Assembly: GCA_019801415.1 (NCBI GenBank)
Contig: JAHVJD010000001.1
Span: 248,001-312,000, forward strand
Reading direction: 5' to 3'
Length of the DNA: 64,000 nucleotides
From: Nocardioides marinus
Lineage (GTDB): Bacteria > Pseudomonadota > Alphaproteobacteria > Rhodobacterales > Rhodobacteraceae
Made by a program: the position numbers and the translations under genes. The first letter of the stretch is position 1, and the number at the start of each line of letters is the position of its first letter. The notes under the pieces were generated by a model. The model was given only the letters and a program-made list of their open reading frames with translations, did not search any database and was not told the DNA's origin. Positions 35,603 through 45,500 of the stretch are shown here, piece by piece.

Positions 35603-37420
35603 ATGAGAAAAGAAAATTTCCGGATTTTTCGGGCTGCATGGGCAGGAATCACCTTGGCTTTTACCGCCAATTTCGCCTTGGCAGAATCAGCTCATGGCAT
35701 AGCTATGTATGGGGACCCGGCTCTACCACCGGATTTTGTGTCCCTGCCCTATGCCACCCCCGACGCGCCCAAGGGCGGACGGGTTGTCTTTGGCAACACC
35801 GGTGGCTTCGACTCGTTGAACCCGTTTCAACTTAAAGGCACCGTCCCCTGGCAACTTCGCTACTGGAGCTATGAGAGCCTGATGGGTCGTTCCTGGGACG
35901 AACCCTTCTCCCTTTACGGGCTGCTGGCCGAATCGATTGAGGTTCCCGAGGATCGATCCTGGGTCGAATTCACCCTGCGGGAGGAAGCGCGATTCTCCGA
36001 CGGAAGCCCGGTTACCGTCGAAGACGTGATCTGGTCCTACGAGACCCTGGGAACCAAGGGGCACCCCCGCTATCGCGGTTTCTGGACCAAGGTCGAAAGC
36101 ATTGAACAGACCGGCCCGCGCAAACTCAGGATTGCCTTCAACACGCAGGATCGCGAGTTGGCGCTAATTGCCGGAATGCGACCGATCCTCAAGAAGGCCC
36201 AATGGGAGGGCAAGGATTTCGCCACCGACTCCGTCGACGGCGCGCCCATCGGGACCGGCGCCTACGTCGTGTCGGACTACGAAGCCGGGCGTTACGTCAC
36301 GCTGCGGCGCAACCCCGACTACTGGGGCGCCGATCTGCCGTTTCGCGCAGGAACACAGAACTTTGATGAAATGCGCATCGACTTTTTCGGCGATGAGACC
36401 GTCCTGTTCGAAGCCTTCAAGGCGGGTGAGCTGAGCGCGGTGCGCGAATTCAATGCCGACCGTTGGCAGGTCGCCTATGATTTCCCCGCCGCGACACGTG
36501 GCGATATCGTGAAGACCGAAATCCCTCATCAGCGACCCTCCGGAATGACCGGCCTGGTGATGAACACCCGCCGCGCGCCCCTTGACGATTGGCGCGTGCG
36601 CGAGGCGCTGTTGCTGGCGTTCAATTTCGAATACATCAACGGCACGATCACCGGCGGCAGCCAGCCCCGCATTCAGTCCTATTACTCGGGCTCGGTTCTG
36701 GGCATGCGCCCCGGCCCGGCAGAAGGTGCCGTACGCGAGCTGCTGGAACCCTTCGCCGACAACCTGCCTCCCGGCACACTGGAGGGCTATAGCCTGCCCG
36801 AAGGTGATAGCAGTGAACGAAACCGAAAGGATCTGCGGCGCGCAGCCAAGCTGCTGGCAGAGGCTGGCTGGACCGTGCAGGACGGCGTGCTGCGCAACGA
36901 CGATGGAACACCGCTGGAACTGACCGTTCTGATCCGCCAGGGTGACAGCGAGATGGACACGGTGATCGGTATCTATGGGCGCGCATTGGAGCGCCTCGGC
37001 ATATCGCTTAAGGTGGAGACCGTCGATAACGCCCAATTCGTCGAGCGCGAGACGAATTACGATTTTGACCTCACACGCTACCGCCGGGAACTGTCTCTCA
37101 GCCCGGGCAACGAACAGCGCTATTACTGGGGAAGCGAGGGGATTACCGAACCCGGCAGCCGCAACCTGATGGGCATGAACAGCCCGGCCGCCGAAGCGAT
37201 GATCGATGCGATGCTGACGGCCAAGGAGCCGGAGGATTTCGTTCACGCCGTACGCGCGCTGGACCGGGTGTTGACCGCTGGTCGCTACGTGATCCCCTTC
37301 TGGACCTACGACGTGGGCAGGATCGCGCATAAGAAAGAGCTGCGCTTTCCCGAGACACTGCCGATCTACGGCGACCGGACCGAATTCATGCCGCATGTCT
37401 GGTGGTATCAGCCAGAGTAA
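35603..37420 (+). CDS. Extracellular solute-binding protein family 5, YejA-like (oligopeptide ABC transporter)
   Basis: 605 residues. A signal peptide of about 27 residues (cleavage after NFALA) is followed by the type 5 binding-protein fold. Landmarks are HGIAMYGDPALPPDF, YATPDAPKGGRVVFGNTGGFDSLNP, LLAESIEVPEDRSWVEF and RFSDGSPVTVEDVIWSY. This start and layout match YejA-type periplasmic receptors for peptides such as microcin C. Normally yejBEF permease and ATPase genes are adjacent, but none is present here, so it is an orphan receptor that must share a transporter or act alone. The upstream gap holds the divergent small RNA promoter. Confidence 0.9.
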   Translation: MRKENFRIFRAAWAGITLAFTANFALAESAHGIAMYGDPALPPDFVSLPYATPDAPKGGRVVFGNTGGFDSLNPFQLKGTVPWQLRYWSYESLMGRSWDEPFSLYGLLAESIEVPEDRSWVEFTLREEARFSDGSPVTVEDVIWSYETLGTKGHPRYRGFWTKVESIEQTGPRKLRIAFNTQDRELALIAGMRPILKKAQWEGKDFATDSVDGAPIGTGAYVVSDYEAGRYVTLRRNPDYWGADLPFRAGTQNFDEMRIDFFGDETVLFEAFKAGELSAVREFNADRWQVAYDFPAATRGDIVKTEIPHQRPSGMTGLVMNTRRAPLDDWRVREALLLAFNFEYINGTITGGSQPRIQSYYSGSVLGMRPGPAEGAVRELLEPFADNLPPGTLEGYSLPEGDSSERNRKDLRRAAKLLAEAGWTVQDGVLRNDDGTPLELTVLIRQGDSEMDTVIGIYGRALERLGISLKVETVDNAQFVERETNYDFDLTRYRRELSLSPGNEQRYYWGSEGITEPGSRNLMGMNSPAAEAMIDAMLTAKEPEDFVHAVRALDRVLTAGRYVIPFWTYDVGRIAHKKELRFPETLPIYGDRTEFMPHVWWYQPE

Positions 37421-37955
37421 AGCACATGGTGTCGCCGCCACTGCCCCTGCAGGGGCAGATAGGGCGGCGACACCTCTTCTCTCCGGATTACGTCCCTAAC
37501 ACCCCCGCCCTTGCATTTTCGCAAAACGATCCTGTGCACATTCTGGCGTTTAAGCACCTCGAAACCGCTCCGAACGGCGGGTGAGATATGAGCGTTGATT
37601 TGCCCCTCGGGCACACCGCCCAACGGCCCAGGCAACATCCGACAACGTCAAACTGTCACCTTGGATAGCCCCCAACGCAGCGGTGCTTCGACACGCAGCC
37701 GGCGAACCGATCGGACGACAATGCGCTAGCCCCATCGCGCGCGGCCCGGAGCACCAGCTGCCGCCAAAGCACCGCAAACGAACCATCGCATCCAGCCATC
37801 TTTCGGCGTCCATCGGACTGTGAATTCGGCCGGGTGACCGGCGACTTTGAGGGCGGGCCACGCCGCTGCGCTTGACGCCCTGTTATCAGGTCGTCGAAAA
37901 AATGTTAGGATGGGCATCCAACCATCGTGAACCGTTTGTCAGGGAGTGCCCCCCA
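37421..37955 (+). other. 535-bp intergenic region with a long hairpin
   Basis: Apart from the hairpin at 37428-37474 and the promoter and ribosome site of the small gene at 37956, I see no gene here. Open frames exist on both strands but have no ribosome sites and unlikely composition. Confidence 0.5.
37428..37474 (+). terminator. Long composite hairpin after the yejA-like gene
   Basis: A 12-bp perfect outer stem (GGTGTCGCCGCC at 37428-37439 with GGCGGCGACACC at 37463-37474) encloses an 18-bp self-complementary palindrome (37441-37458). CTCTTCTCT follows but no continuous T-run, so it may terminate or protect the mRNA 3' end. Confidence 0.5.
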
Positions 37956-38189
37956 ATGCCTGTACAAGCAGCAGCTGCCAGCTGGATTGACAGGATGCCA
38001 CGCATCAAACAGCGCTTTCCACATTTGAAGGCCAAGAACGCCCCATCGCTATTGGATGACCGGGACAAATTCGTCGCCTATCTGGCCCGCACCCATCACC
38101 TCACGCTCACCGAGGCACAAGAAGAGGTCGATGACTTCCTCTATGTCGAAAGCCTGCTGCGCGAGTTGGACGGCCAGCCGCAACATTAG
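37956..38189 (+). CDS. Small hypothetical protein
   Basis: 77 residues, basic N-terminus and acidic helical C-terminus (LTEAQEEVDDFLYVESLLREL). No signal peptide, membrane segment or cysteine motif. GGGAG lies about eight bases before ATG 37956. It ends 29 bp before the convergent XRE regulator gene. The residue composition is that of a real small soluble helical protein, but I do not recognise the family. Confidence 0.55.
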   Translation: MPVQAAAASWIDRMPRIKQRFPHLKAKNAPSLLDDRDKFVAYLARTHHLTLTEAQEEVDDFLYVESLLRELDGQPQH

Positions 38190-38218
38190 CGAAGCTGGTC
38201 CACTGGCCCCGAAGTGGA

Positions 38219-38842
38219 TCAGGCCAGCGAGGTTACCCAGAGGATCATTGCATCTTCCGGGCTGGTGGAAATCACGTTGTGCCCCATGGCAGCGTCGTAA
38301 TAGGCGCTGTCCCCACGACGCATTTCGATCGGCTCGTAAAATTCCGTGTAAAGCTTGATCACACCGGTGAGCACGTACAGGAATTCCTCGCCGTCGTGGC
38401 GCACCCAGCCGTCGAATTCCTCCATCGACCGCGCGCGAACACGGGCACGGTATGGCAGCATCTGCTTACGGGACAGGCCGTCCGCCAGCAGCTCATGCTC
38501 GTAGGTGGCAGTGGCATGGGCCGCGCCATCGCCGGACTTGGTCACCGTCATCCGCCCGTTCACCTGGTCCCTTTGCGGCGGGGTAAACAGCTGCGGCACG
38601 GAGATTTCCAACCCTTCGGCCAGCTTCTTCAACGCCTCGTAAGTCGGTGACATCTGGCCATTTTCGATCTTGGACAATGTCGAGCGCGCCAGCCCTGCCT
38701 GATTGGCCGCGTATTCCAGCGTCCAGTCCCGCGCCTTGCGCAGTTCGCGCACGCGGGCTCCCAGATCCAAGGGTTCAGCGGTCTCGTCCGAGCCGCTGGC
38801 GCGGGCAATGGTAATCAGGGATTTCGGGTCACGAGCTTTCAT
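38219..38842 (-). CDS. XRE-family transcriptional regulator with cupin sensor domain
   Basis: 207 residues. The helix-turn-helix lies at about residues 27-85 (VRELRKARDWTLEYAANQ, then GLARSTLSKIENGQMSPTYE). A C-terminal cupin barrel at about 115-205 has DGEEFLYVLTGVIKLY, YEPIEMRRGDSAYY and GHNVI. Such regulators bind DNA by the N-terminal domain and sense a small ligand, often an amino acid, polyamine or acyl metabolite, in the cupin. It is divergent from the acyl-CoA synthetase gene with only about 64 bp between starts, so it probably controls that operon and itself. Confidence 0.9.
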   Translation of the reverse strand: MKARDPKSLITIARASGSDETAEPLDLGARVRELRKARDWTLEYAANQAGLARSTLSKIENGQMSPTYEALKKLAEGLEISVPQLFTPPQRDQVNGRMTVTKSGDGAAHATATYEHELLADGLSRKQMLPYRARVRARSMEEFDGWVRHDGEEFLYVLTGVIKLYTEFYEPIEMRRGDSAYYDAAMGHNVISTSPEDAMILWVTSLA

Positions 38843-38906
38843 GCGCTCTCTATAATCCGCGCCAACGCCGCTTGCAACGCAGGAGCGCGCGGGCTAGCCA
38901 ATTGTG

Positions 38907-40424
38907 ATGCTATCCATTTCCGACACCTCCGCCGCGGCGGTGCCCTGCCCGACGCCGTTCAACATGGCCGCCCATGTGCTGCGCCACGCCGCAACGCAAC
39001 CGGACAAGACCGCGCTTTCCATCGCGGATGGCCCGCGACATACCGACTGGAGCTACGCGGAACTTGAGGCCGCGGTCCGGGGCACCGGCACCGGCCTCCT
39101 TCAGGCCGGGCTGCGCCCAGGTGACGTGGTGCTGATGCGGCTCGGCAATACGGTGGAATTTCCGATCGCTTACCTGGGCGCGATTGCCGCCGGGCTGGTG
39201 CCGGTGCCGACCTCGGCCCAGCTGACGGAACCGGAGACCACGCGAATGATCGCGCTACTGAAACCGGCAGCGGTGCTGCGGGATCCAGCCATTTCCTGCG
39301 CGAGTCACCCCTGCCAGATCACGACCGAGTCTCTGGTGGCCATGCGGGATCTGGCCCCTTGCGACTACGACATGGGCAGCCCGGACCGGTCGGCTTATGT
39401 CGTCTTCACCTCCGGAACCAGCGGAAATCCGCGCGCCGTGCTGCATGCCCATCGGGCGGTCTGGGCGCGGCAGATGATGGTCTCCGGCTGGTACGGGCTG
39501 AGGCCCGACGACAGGCTTCTGCATGCGGGCGCATTCAACTGGACCTTCACGCTTGGCACCGGGTTGATGGACCCCTGGGCCGCCGGGGCCACCGCCTTGG
39601 TGCCCGCGCCCGGCACCAGCCCCGAAGCACTCCCGCAAATGCTGCGAGACCATCGCGCCACGCTCTTTGCCGCCGCGCCCGGTGTCTATCGGAAGATGCT
39701 TCGCGCCGACCTGCCGCCCCTGCCGGATCTGCGCCAGGGGCTTTGCGCAGGTGAAAAGCTGAACCCCGCGATCTTGGCGCAATGGAAACGGGCAACCGAC
39801 CGCCCCCTGCACGAAGCCTTCGGCATGTCGGAGTGTTCCACCTTCATCTCATCCTGTCCGGAGCAGCCCGCGCGCGACGGCAGCCTTGGGCAGCCCCAAC
39901 CCGGACGGCGGGTCGCCATCCTTGGCGCCGAAGGTCCAGTACAAAGGGGCGAGCCCGGCACCATCGCCGTCCACCGCAGCGACCCGGGACTAATGCTGGG
40001 ATACCTCCATGCCGAGGCCGAAACCGCTGAACGGTTTCAGGGCGACTGGTTCCTGACTGGTGATCTCGGCGTGATGCACGCCGACGGCCAAATTCACTAT
40101 CTCGGCCGCGATGATGATATGATGAACGCGGGCGGGTACAGGGTCTCTCCGATCGAAGTTGAAACCGCATTGGCTGCGCATCCCGGCCTCTCGCAGGTCG
40201 CGGCTGCTGCGGTCGAGATCAAGCCCGGCGTGGAGATCGTCGCCGCGTTTTACACCGGTCCCGAAGAAGTGAGCGTTTCCGAGCTGGAGGCCTTTGCCTC
40301 CGCCCGGTTGGCGCGATACAAGCAGCCCCGCGCCTATGTCCATCTCGACAGCCTGCCGCTGGGCGCCAACGGAAAATTGCGCCGTCGCGCCCTGCCCGCT
40401 CTGTTCAAAGGAAACCCAAGATGA
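38907..40424 (+). CDS. AMP-dependent acyl-CoA synthetase/ligase
   Basis: 505 residues, ANL superfamily. The AMP/phosphate loop is VVFTSGTSGNPRAVLH, with Arg where most members have Lys. HEAFGMSECSTF is the A5 region, WFLTGDLGVMHADGQIHYLGRDDDMMNAGGYRVSP covers A7-A8 in pieces, and the A10 catalytic Lys is in LGANGKLRRRAL. It activates a carboxylic acid to acyl-CoA; layout is closest to benzoate/acetate-like ligases but the acid is not predictable. The frame opens with GTG ATG (38904/38907) and has no clear ribosome site. The stop overlaps the DsbA-family gene by ATGA. Confidence 0.88.
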   Translation: MLSISDTSAAAVPCPTPFNMAAHVLRHAATQPDKTALSIADGPRHTDWSYAELEAAVRGTGTGLLQAGLRPGDVVLMRLGNTVEFPIAYLGAIAAGLVPVPTSAQLTEPETTRMIALLKPAAVLRDPAISCASHPCQITTESLVAMRDLAPCDYDMGSPDRSAYVVFTSGTSGNPRAVLHAHRAVWARQMMVSGWYGLRPDDRLLHAGAFNWTFTLGTGLMDPWAAGATALVPAPGTSPEALPQMLRDHRATLFAAAPGVYRKMLRADLPPLPDLRQGLCAGEKLNPAILAQWKRATDRPLHEAFGMSECSTFISSCPEQPARDGSLGQPQPGRRVAILGAEGPVQRGEPGTIAVHRSDPGLMLGYLHAEAETAERFQGDWFLTGDLGVMHADGQIHYLGRDDDMMNAGGYRVSPIEVETALAAHPGLSQVAAAAVEIKPGVEIVAAFYTGPEEVSVSELEAFASARLARYKQPRAYVHLDSLPLGANGKLRRRALPALFKGNPR

Positions 40425-41077
40425 CCACTGTCAAACTCGACATTCTGTCCGATCCGATCTGCCCCTGGTGCTATATTGGTAAGACACATCTGGACAAGGC
40501 CCTGGCAGACGTTCCGGATCACCCCTTCGTGATCGAATGGCACCCCTTCCAGCTCAATCCCGACATGCCACGCGAGGGCATGGACCGACGCGAGTATCTC
40601 GAGCGCAAGTTCGGCGGCAAGCAAGGCGCGGTGAAGGCCTATGCCCCGGTTGTAGAACACGCCGAGAAGGCCGGGCTGTCGATCAACTTCGAAGGGATGA
40701 CGCGCACGCCGAACACGCTGGATGCACACCGGTTGATCCACTGGGCGGGCATCGAAGGCAAACAGTCGCTGATCGTCGATGCGCTTTTCGAGGCCTATTT
40801 CGTAAAGGCCAGGGACATTGGAGACCGCGATGTGCTGACCGAACTGGCCGAGGAAGCCGGTCTGGACGCGGCCGCCATCCGGCGGCTTCTCGAAGGTGAC
40901 AGCGACGTCGAAACCATCCAGAGCCGTGATGCGCACTCCCGCAAGATGGGGGTCACGTCGGTGCCGACCTTCATTGTTGCCAATCAGCACGCGGTTCCGG
41001 GCGCCCAGCAGCCCGAGCTGTGGAAACAGGTCATCGCGGATATCCAGCAACAATTGGCCAACGCGGAATCCGACTGA
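40421..41077 (+). CDS. DsbA-family oxidoreductase, FrnE-like (2-hydroxychromene-2-carboxylate isomerase related)
   Basis: 218 residues with a thioredoxin-fold insertion layout. The active site CPWC is at residues 14-17 (SDPICPWCYIG), with the cis-Pro loop SVPTFIV near the C-terminus. EWHPFQLNPDMPREG and MTRTPNTLDAHRLIHWA are FrnE signatures. There is no signal peptide, so it is cytosolic; FrnE proteins act as disulfide isomerases or glutathione-dependent enzymes. Its ATGA overlap with the acyl-CoA synthetase gene shows an operon, and the pair may share a metabolic or stress role. Confidence 0.93.
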   Translation: MTTVKLDILSDPICPWCYIGKTHLDKALADVPDHPFVIEWHPFQLNPDMPREGMDRREYLERKFGGKQGAVKAYAPVVEHAEKAGLSINFEGMTRTPNTLDAHRLIHWAGIEGKQSLIVDALFEAYFVKARDIGDRDVLTELAEEAGLDAAAIRRLLEGDSDVETIQSRDAHSRKMGVTSVPTFIVANQHAVPGAQQPELWKQVIADIQQQLANAESD

Positions 41078-41254
41078 CACCATCTGTGGAAACCTCGCCA
41101 CGGCGGCGGGAAACTGCTTAGCATCGCAACAATGCACAGCGTTTTGTGCGGCTCGGGATATGGCCCGGTTGTCGCATTCATGCTAGCGGAAACGCAAGGC
41201 TCGCAGACCGGCGCCGATCCCCGGTGCCGCCTGTAGCCCCGTTAGAGGTTTCAG

Positions 41255-42478
41255 ATGAATATTTCCGCCAAGCCCGGCGTCTCAAAAGCCGAGTTCATCG
41301 CGCTTATCGCGATGATGTTTGCCACCATTGCCTTTTCCATCGACGCAATGCTGCCTGCCCTGCCCGAAATCGGCCAGGCCCTCAGCCCCGAAGACATCAA
41401 TCGCGCCCAATTGGTTCTGACGGCATTCGTGCTGGGCATGGGGATGGGCACCTTCTTTACCGGCCCCCTGTCAGACGCATTTGGGCGCAAGCGCGTGATC
41501 GCAGGCGGCGCCATCCTTTACATCGCCGCGGCGCTGGTCGCCTGGCGCGCGCAGTCGCTCGAGCTGTTGCTGGCCTCGCGCGTGGTGATGGGCCTCGGCG
41601 CTGCCGGGCCACGGGTGGTCGGTCTGGCAATTGTGCGCGACCTGTTCTCGGGGCGCGAAATGGCGCGGATCATGTCGATCGCGATGATGATCTTCACGCT
41701 AGTCCCCGCCATTGCGCCGATGCTGGGCGCGGGCATCATCGCGGTTTCCAGCTGGCGTGCCATCTTCCTTGCGTTCACCCTGTTTGCGCTGGTGATCATT
41801 GCCTGGATGGGCCTGCGCCTGCCCGAAACCCTGCCAAGACAGAACCGCCGCCCCTTCCGCATGCCACTGCTGATGGGCGCGGTGCGCGAGATGTTCGCCC
41901 ATCCCAGCGTGCGCCTGTCCATCATGGTGCAAACCCTGTGCCTTGGCATGCTGTTCACGATGCTGACGATGGTGCAGCAGGTCTACGATGTCATCTTCGA
42001 TCGCGGGGCAAGCTTTCCGTTCTGGTTCGGCTTCGTGGCGCTGATGTCTGGCAGTGCCAGCCTGCTGAATGCCGCCATCGTGGTGCGTGTCGGCATGCGC
42101 CGAATTGTGACCTGGTCGCTCGGAGCCCAAATCCTGTTCTCCGCCACCATGCTGCTGCTGAGCACCCAGGCGCTGCCGCAAACCTTGATGTTCGGCCTGT
42201 TCGTGGCATGGCAGACCAGCGTTTTCTTTCTGGCGGGCACCACGCTCGGCAATCTGAATGCCATGGCGATGGAGCCGATGGGCCATATTGCCGGCATGGC
42301 GGCCTCGGTCACCGGAGCGGTTTCAACCGTACTGGCAGTAGCCATCGCGGCTCCGGTCGGGCTGTTGTTTGATGGCACCCTGCTGCCGCTTGGCACCGGC
42401 TTGCTCACGATGACCTGCCTGGCCTTTACGCTGATGCTGCGCATGGCCCATATCGAGGCCCGCCTGCCCGCGGAATAA
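41255..42478 (+). CDS. MFS transporter, Bcr/CflA drug-efflux type
   Basis: 407 residues with 12 predicted membrane helices. STIDAMLPALPEI-like helix 1 (here FSIDAMLPALPEIGQAL), GPLSDAFGRKRVI as the MFS motif A, and SRVVMGLGAAGPRVVGLAIVRDLFSG match the Bcr/CflA subfamily of proton-drug antiporters. The substrate is unknown. GAGG lies before ATG 41255. The 177-bp upstream gap separates it from the DsbA gene, so it is probably its own unit. It ends convergent with mfd. Confidence 0.92.
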   Translation: MNISAKPGVSKAEFIALIAMMFATIAFSIDAMLPALPEIGQALSPEDINRAQLVLTAFVLGMGMGTFFTGPLSDAFGRKRVIAGGAILYIAAALVAWRAQSLELLLASRVVMGLGAAGPRVVGLAIVRDLFSGREMARIMSIAMMIFTLVPAIAPMLGAGIIAVSSWRAIFLAFTLFALVIIAWMGLRLPETLPRQNRRPFRMPLLMGAVREMFAHPSVRLSIMVQTLCLGMLFTMLTMVQQVYDVIFDRGASFPFWFGFVALMSGSASLLNAAIVVRVGMRRIVTWSLGAQILFSATMLLLSTQALPQTLMFGLFVAWQTSVFFLAGTTLGNLNAMAMEPMGHIAGMAASVTGAVSTVLAVAIAAPVGLLFDGTLLPLGTGLLTMTCLAFTLMLRMAHIEARLPAE

Positions 42479-42525
42479 CCCTGCATCGCGACCTTCGGTC
42501 AGCGGTATGCGCAGGAATGAAATGG

Positions 42526-42549
42526 CCAAGGAAACCCCGGTTTCCTTGG
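42526..42549. terminator. Hairpin between convergent MFS and mfd genes
   Basis: CCAAGGAAACC (42526-42536) pairs with GGTTTCCTTGG (42539-42549). Neither side has a long T-run (minus side CCATTTCATT). Probable bidirectional terminator. Confidence 0.55.
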
Positions 42550-42561
42550 CGCCCTTCAGGC

Positions 42562-45500
42562 CTAGGCTTTTGCCTTGGCTTTTTTCTTTTCCGCGACAAC
42601 CTTTTCGGCCAGATCGCGGGCGATGGCGAACGCCCCCTTGATCTTGTCGCTGTCCTTTTTCCAGTCACGGCGGACAACGATCTTGTTGTCCTTCACCTTG
42701 GCCAGACCGTTCTGCGCCTGGATGAATTCCACCAGGCCTTGCGGCGAAGCGAACTTGTCGTTGTGGAACTGGATCGTTGCCCCCTTGGGGCCACCATCCA
42801 TCTTGGCGATGCCTGCGCGTTTGCACATCGCCTTGATCCGCACCACCAGCAGGAGCGTGTTGACCTCCTTGGGCAGTTTGCCGAACCGGTCGATCAGCTC
42901 GGCCGCAAATCCTTCCAGCTCCACCTTGGTCGAAAGCGACGACAGGCGGCGATAGAGCCCCAGACGCACGTCCAGATCCGGCACATAATCCTCGGGGATC
43001 AGCACCGGCACGCCGAGGTTGATCTGCGGCGCCCATTGGTCGTCGGTGTCGGCCAGCCCTTCGGCTTCGCCCGATTTGATCTTGGCGATCGCCTCTTCCA
43101 GCATCGACTGGTACAGCTCATAGCCCACGTCGCGCATCTGGCCGGACTGCTCTTCGCCCAGAAGATTGCCTGCGCCCCGGATATCAAGGTCTTGCGAGGC
43201 CAGCGTAAAGCCCGCGCCCAGGGTGTCGAGCGAGCCGAGAACCCGCAGGCGTTTCTCGGCGGCAGGAGTCAGCCGCTGGCGCGGCTGGGTGGTGAGATAG
43301 GCATAGGCGCGGGTTTTGGAACGCCCGACCCGCCCGCGGATCTGGTAGAGTTGCGACAGGCCGAACATGTCGGCGCGGTGCACGACCATCGTATTGGCGG
43401 TCGGAATATCCAGCCCCGATTCCACAATCGTTGTGGCCAGAAGCACATCGTACTTGCCATCGTAAAAGGCATTCATGCGATCATCGAGCTCACCCGCGGC
43501 CATCTGGCCGTGCGCCACCACGTAAGTCAGCTCCGGCAGCTGCGCCTTCAGGAATTCCTCGACCTCCGGCAGATCGCTGATGCGCGGCACCACATAAAAA
43601 CTCTGGCCGCCCCGGTAGTGCTCACGCAGGAGCGCTTCGCGGATGGTAACGCTGTCGAACTCGCTGACGTAGGTTCGGATCGCCAACCGGTCCACCGGCG
43701 GTGTGCCTATGATCGAAAGATCCCGCACGCCGGTCAACGACAGCTGCAACGTGCGCGGGATTGGCGTTGCGGTCAGGGTCAGCACATGGATGTCACTGCG
43801 CAGCTGCTTCAGACGCTCCTTGTGGGCAACGCCGAAATGCTGCTCCTCGTCGATGATCAACAGGCCGAGGTTCTGGAACTTGATGTTCTTGGCCAACACC
43901 GCGTGGGTGCCGACCACGATGTCGACAGTGCCCTTGGCCAGTCCCTCTCGGGTCTGGCTCGCTTCCTTGGCTGTAACAAACCTAGACAACTGCCTGACTT
44001 GCAATGGAAACCCGCGGAACCGCTCGGCAAAGGATGCGGCGTGCTGGCGCGCCAGCAGAGTGGTCGGAGCCACCACGGCCACCTGCAGCCCCGACATGGC
44101 GGCGACGAAGGCCGCACGCATTGCCACCTCGGTCTTGCCGAAGCCCACGTCGCCGCAGATCAACCGGTCCATCGGCTGACCCGAGTGCAGATCCTCCATC
44201 ACATCCTCGATGGCGCGCAGCTGATCGTCGGTCTCCTGATAGGGGAAGCGGGCCGAGAACTCCTCCCAGGCATGCGGCGGCGGATCCATCACCGGGGCCT
44301 TGCGCAGGGCGCGCTCGGCGGCGATGCGGATCAGCTTGTCCGCCATCTCGCGGATGCGTTCCTTCAGCTTGGCCTTCTTGGCCTGCCATGCGCCACCGCC
44401 CAAACGGTCCAGCAACCCTTCCTCGTGGCCGTATTTGGACAACAGCTCGATGTTTTCGACGGGCAGGTAGAGCTTGGCCTGTTCGGCGTATTCCAGCAGA
44501 ATGCACTCATGCGCGGCCCCCGCCGCCGTGACCACCTCCAGCCCCTTGTAGCGGCCGATGCCATGGTCCACGTGCACCACCAGATCACCGGGGCTGAGCG
44601 ATTGGGTCTCGGTCAGGAAGTTCTCTGCCTTGCGGCGCTTTTTCGGCGCGCGGATCAACCGATCGCCCAGCACGTCCTGCTCCGAAATCACCGTCATGTC
44701 CGGCGCTTCGAACCCGTGCTCCAGCGCCCAGACCGCCAGATGCAGGCCGGACTTGCCGATGCGGGTACCGTCCATCACAGGGATCGCCTCGGCCAGACCC
44801 TCGTCCTCGATCAGCCCGGCCAGTCGTTCACGCGCGCCTTCGGAATAAGAGGCGACAACCACCGGCCCGACTTGCATCCGCGCTTTGATATGCTCGGCCA
44901 AAACCCCGAAAAGGCTAATCTTTTCCTGCTGTCGCTCGGGTGCGAAATTGCGACCGATGCGTCCCCCCGCATCCACCGTGCCCGGACCGGAGGCCTGCGG
45001 CAAGGGGTGGAATTGCACCACCCGGTGGTTGCTGGTGGCCTGTTCCCAGGCGCCGTCATCCAGATACAGAAGCCCGGGCGGCGTCGGCTTGTAAACGGTG
45101 TCGAGCCGCCCTTTTTGCGCCATGGCATGCTTGCGGGTCTGGTACTGATCCTCGATCGTGTCCCAGCGCGCCAGCCGCGCCGGTGTCACCTGGTCGTCCA
45201 GCGTGACCGTGGCCTGCGGCAGGTAATCGAACAGGGTTTCCAGTTTTTCGTGAAAGAACGGCAGCCAGTGTTCGATGCCTTGATGTTTGCGCCCGGCGCT
45301 CACGGCCTCGTACAGCGGGTCATCCGTGCCGGCGGCACCGAATTCGATGCGGTAATTCTGACGGAACCGGGTGATCGCCGCCTCGTCAAGGATCACCTCC
45401 GAAACGGGCGCCAGCTCCACCACCTCGAGCTTTTCGGTGGTGCGCTGCGACACCGGATCGAACCGGCGGGCACCGTCCAGAACGTCCCCGAACAGGTCCA

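Noticed and set aside
35292-35639. 115-codon minus-strand open frame over the small RNA
   Set aside because: No ribosome site; it crosses the promoter and the terminator of the small RNA, and composition is atypical.
37726-37917. 63-codon minus-strand open frame in the 535-bp gap
   Set aside because: No ribosome site, Arg/Ala/Trp-rich, overlaps the upstream region of the gene at 37956.
41131-41238. 34-codon plus-strand open frame before the MFS gene
   Set aside because: No Shine-Dalgarno sequence and no hydrophobic or conserved pattern.
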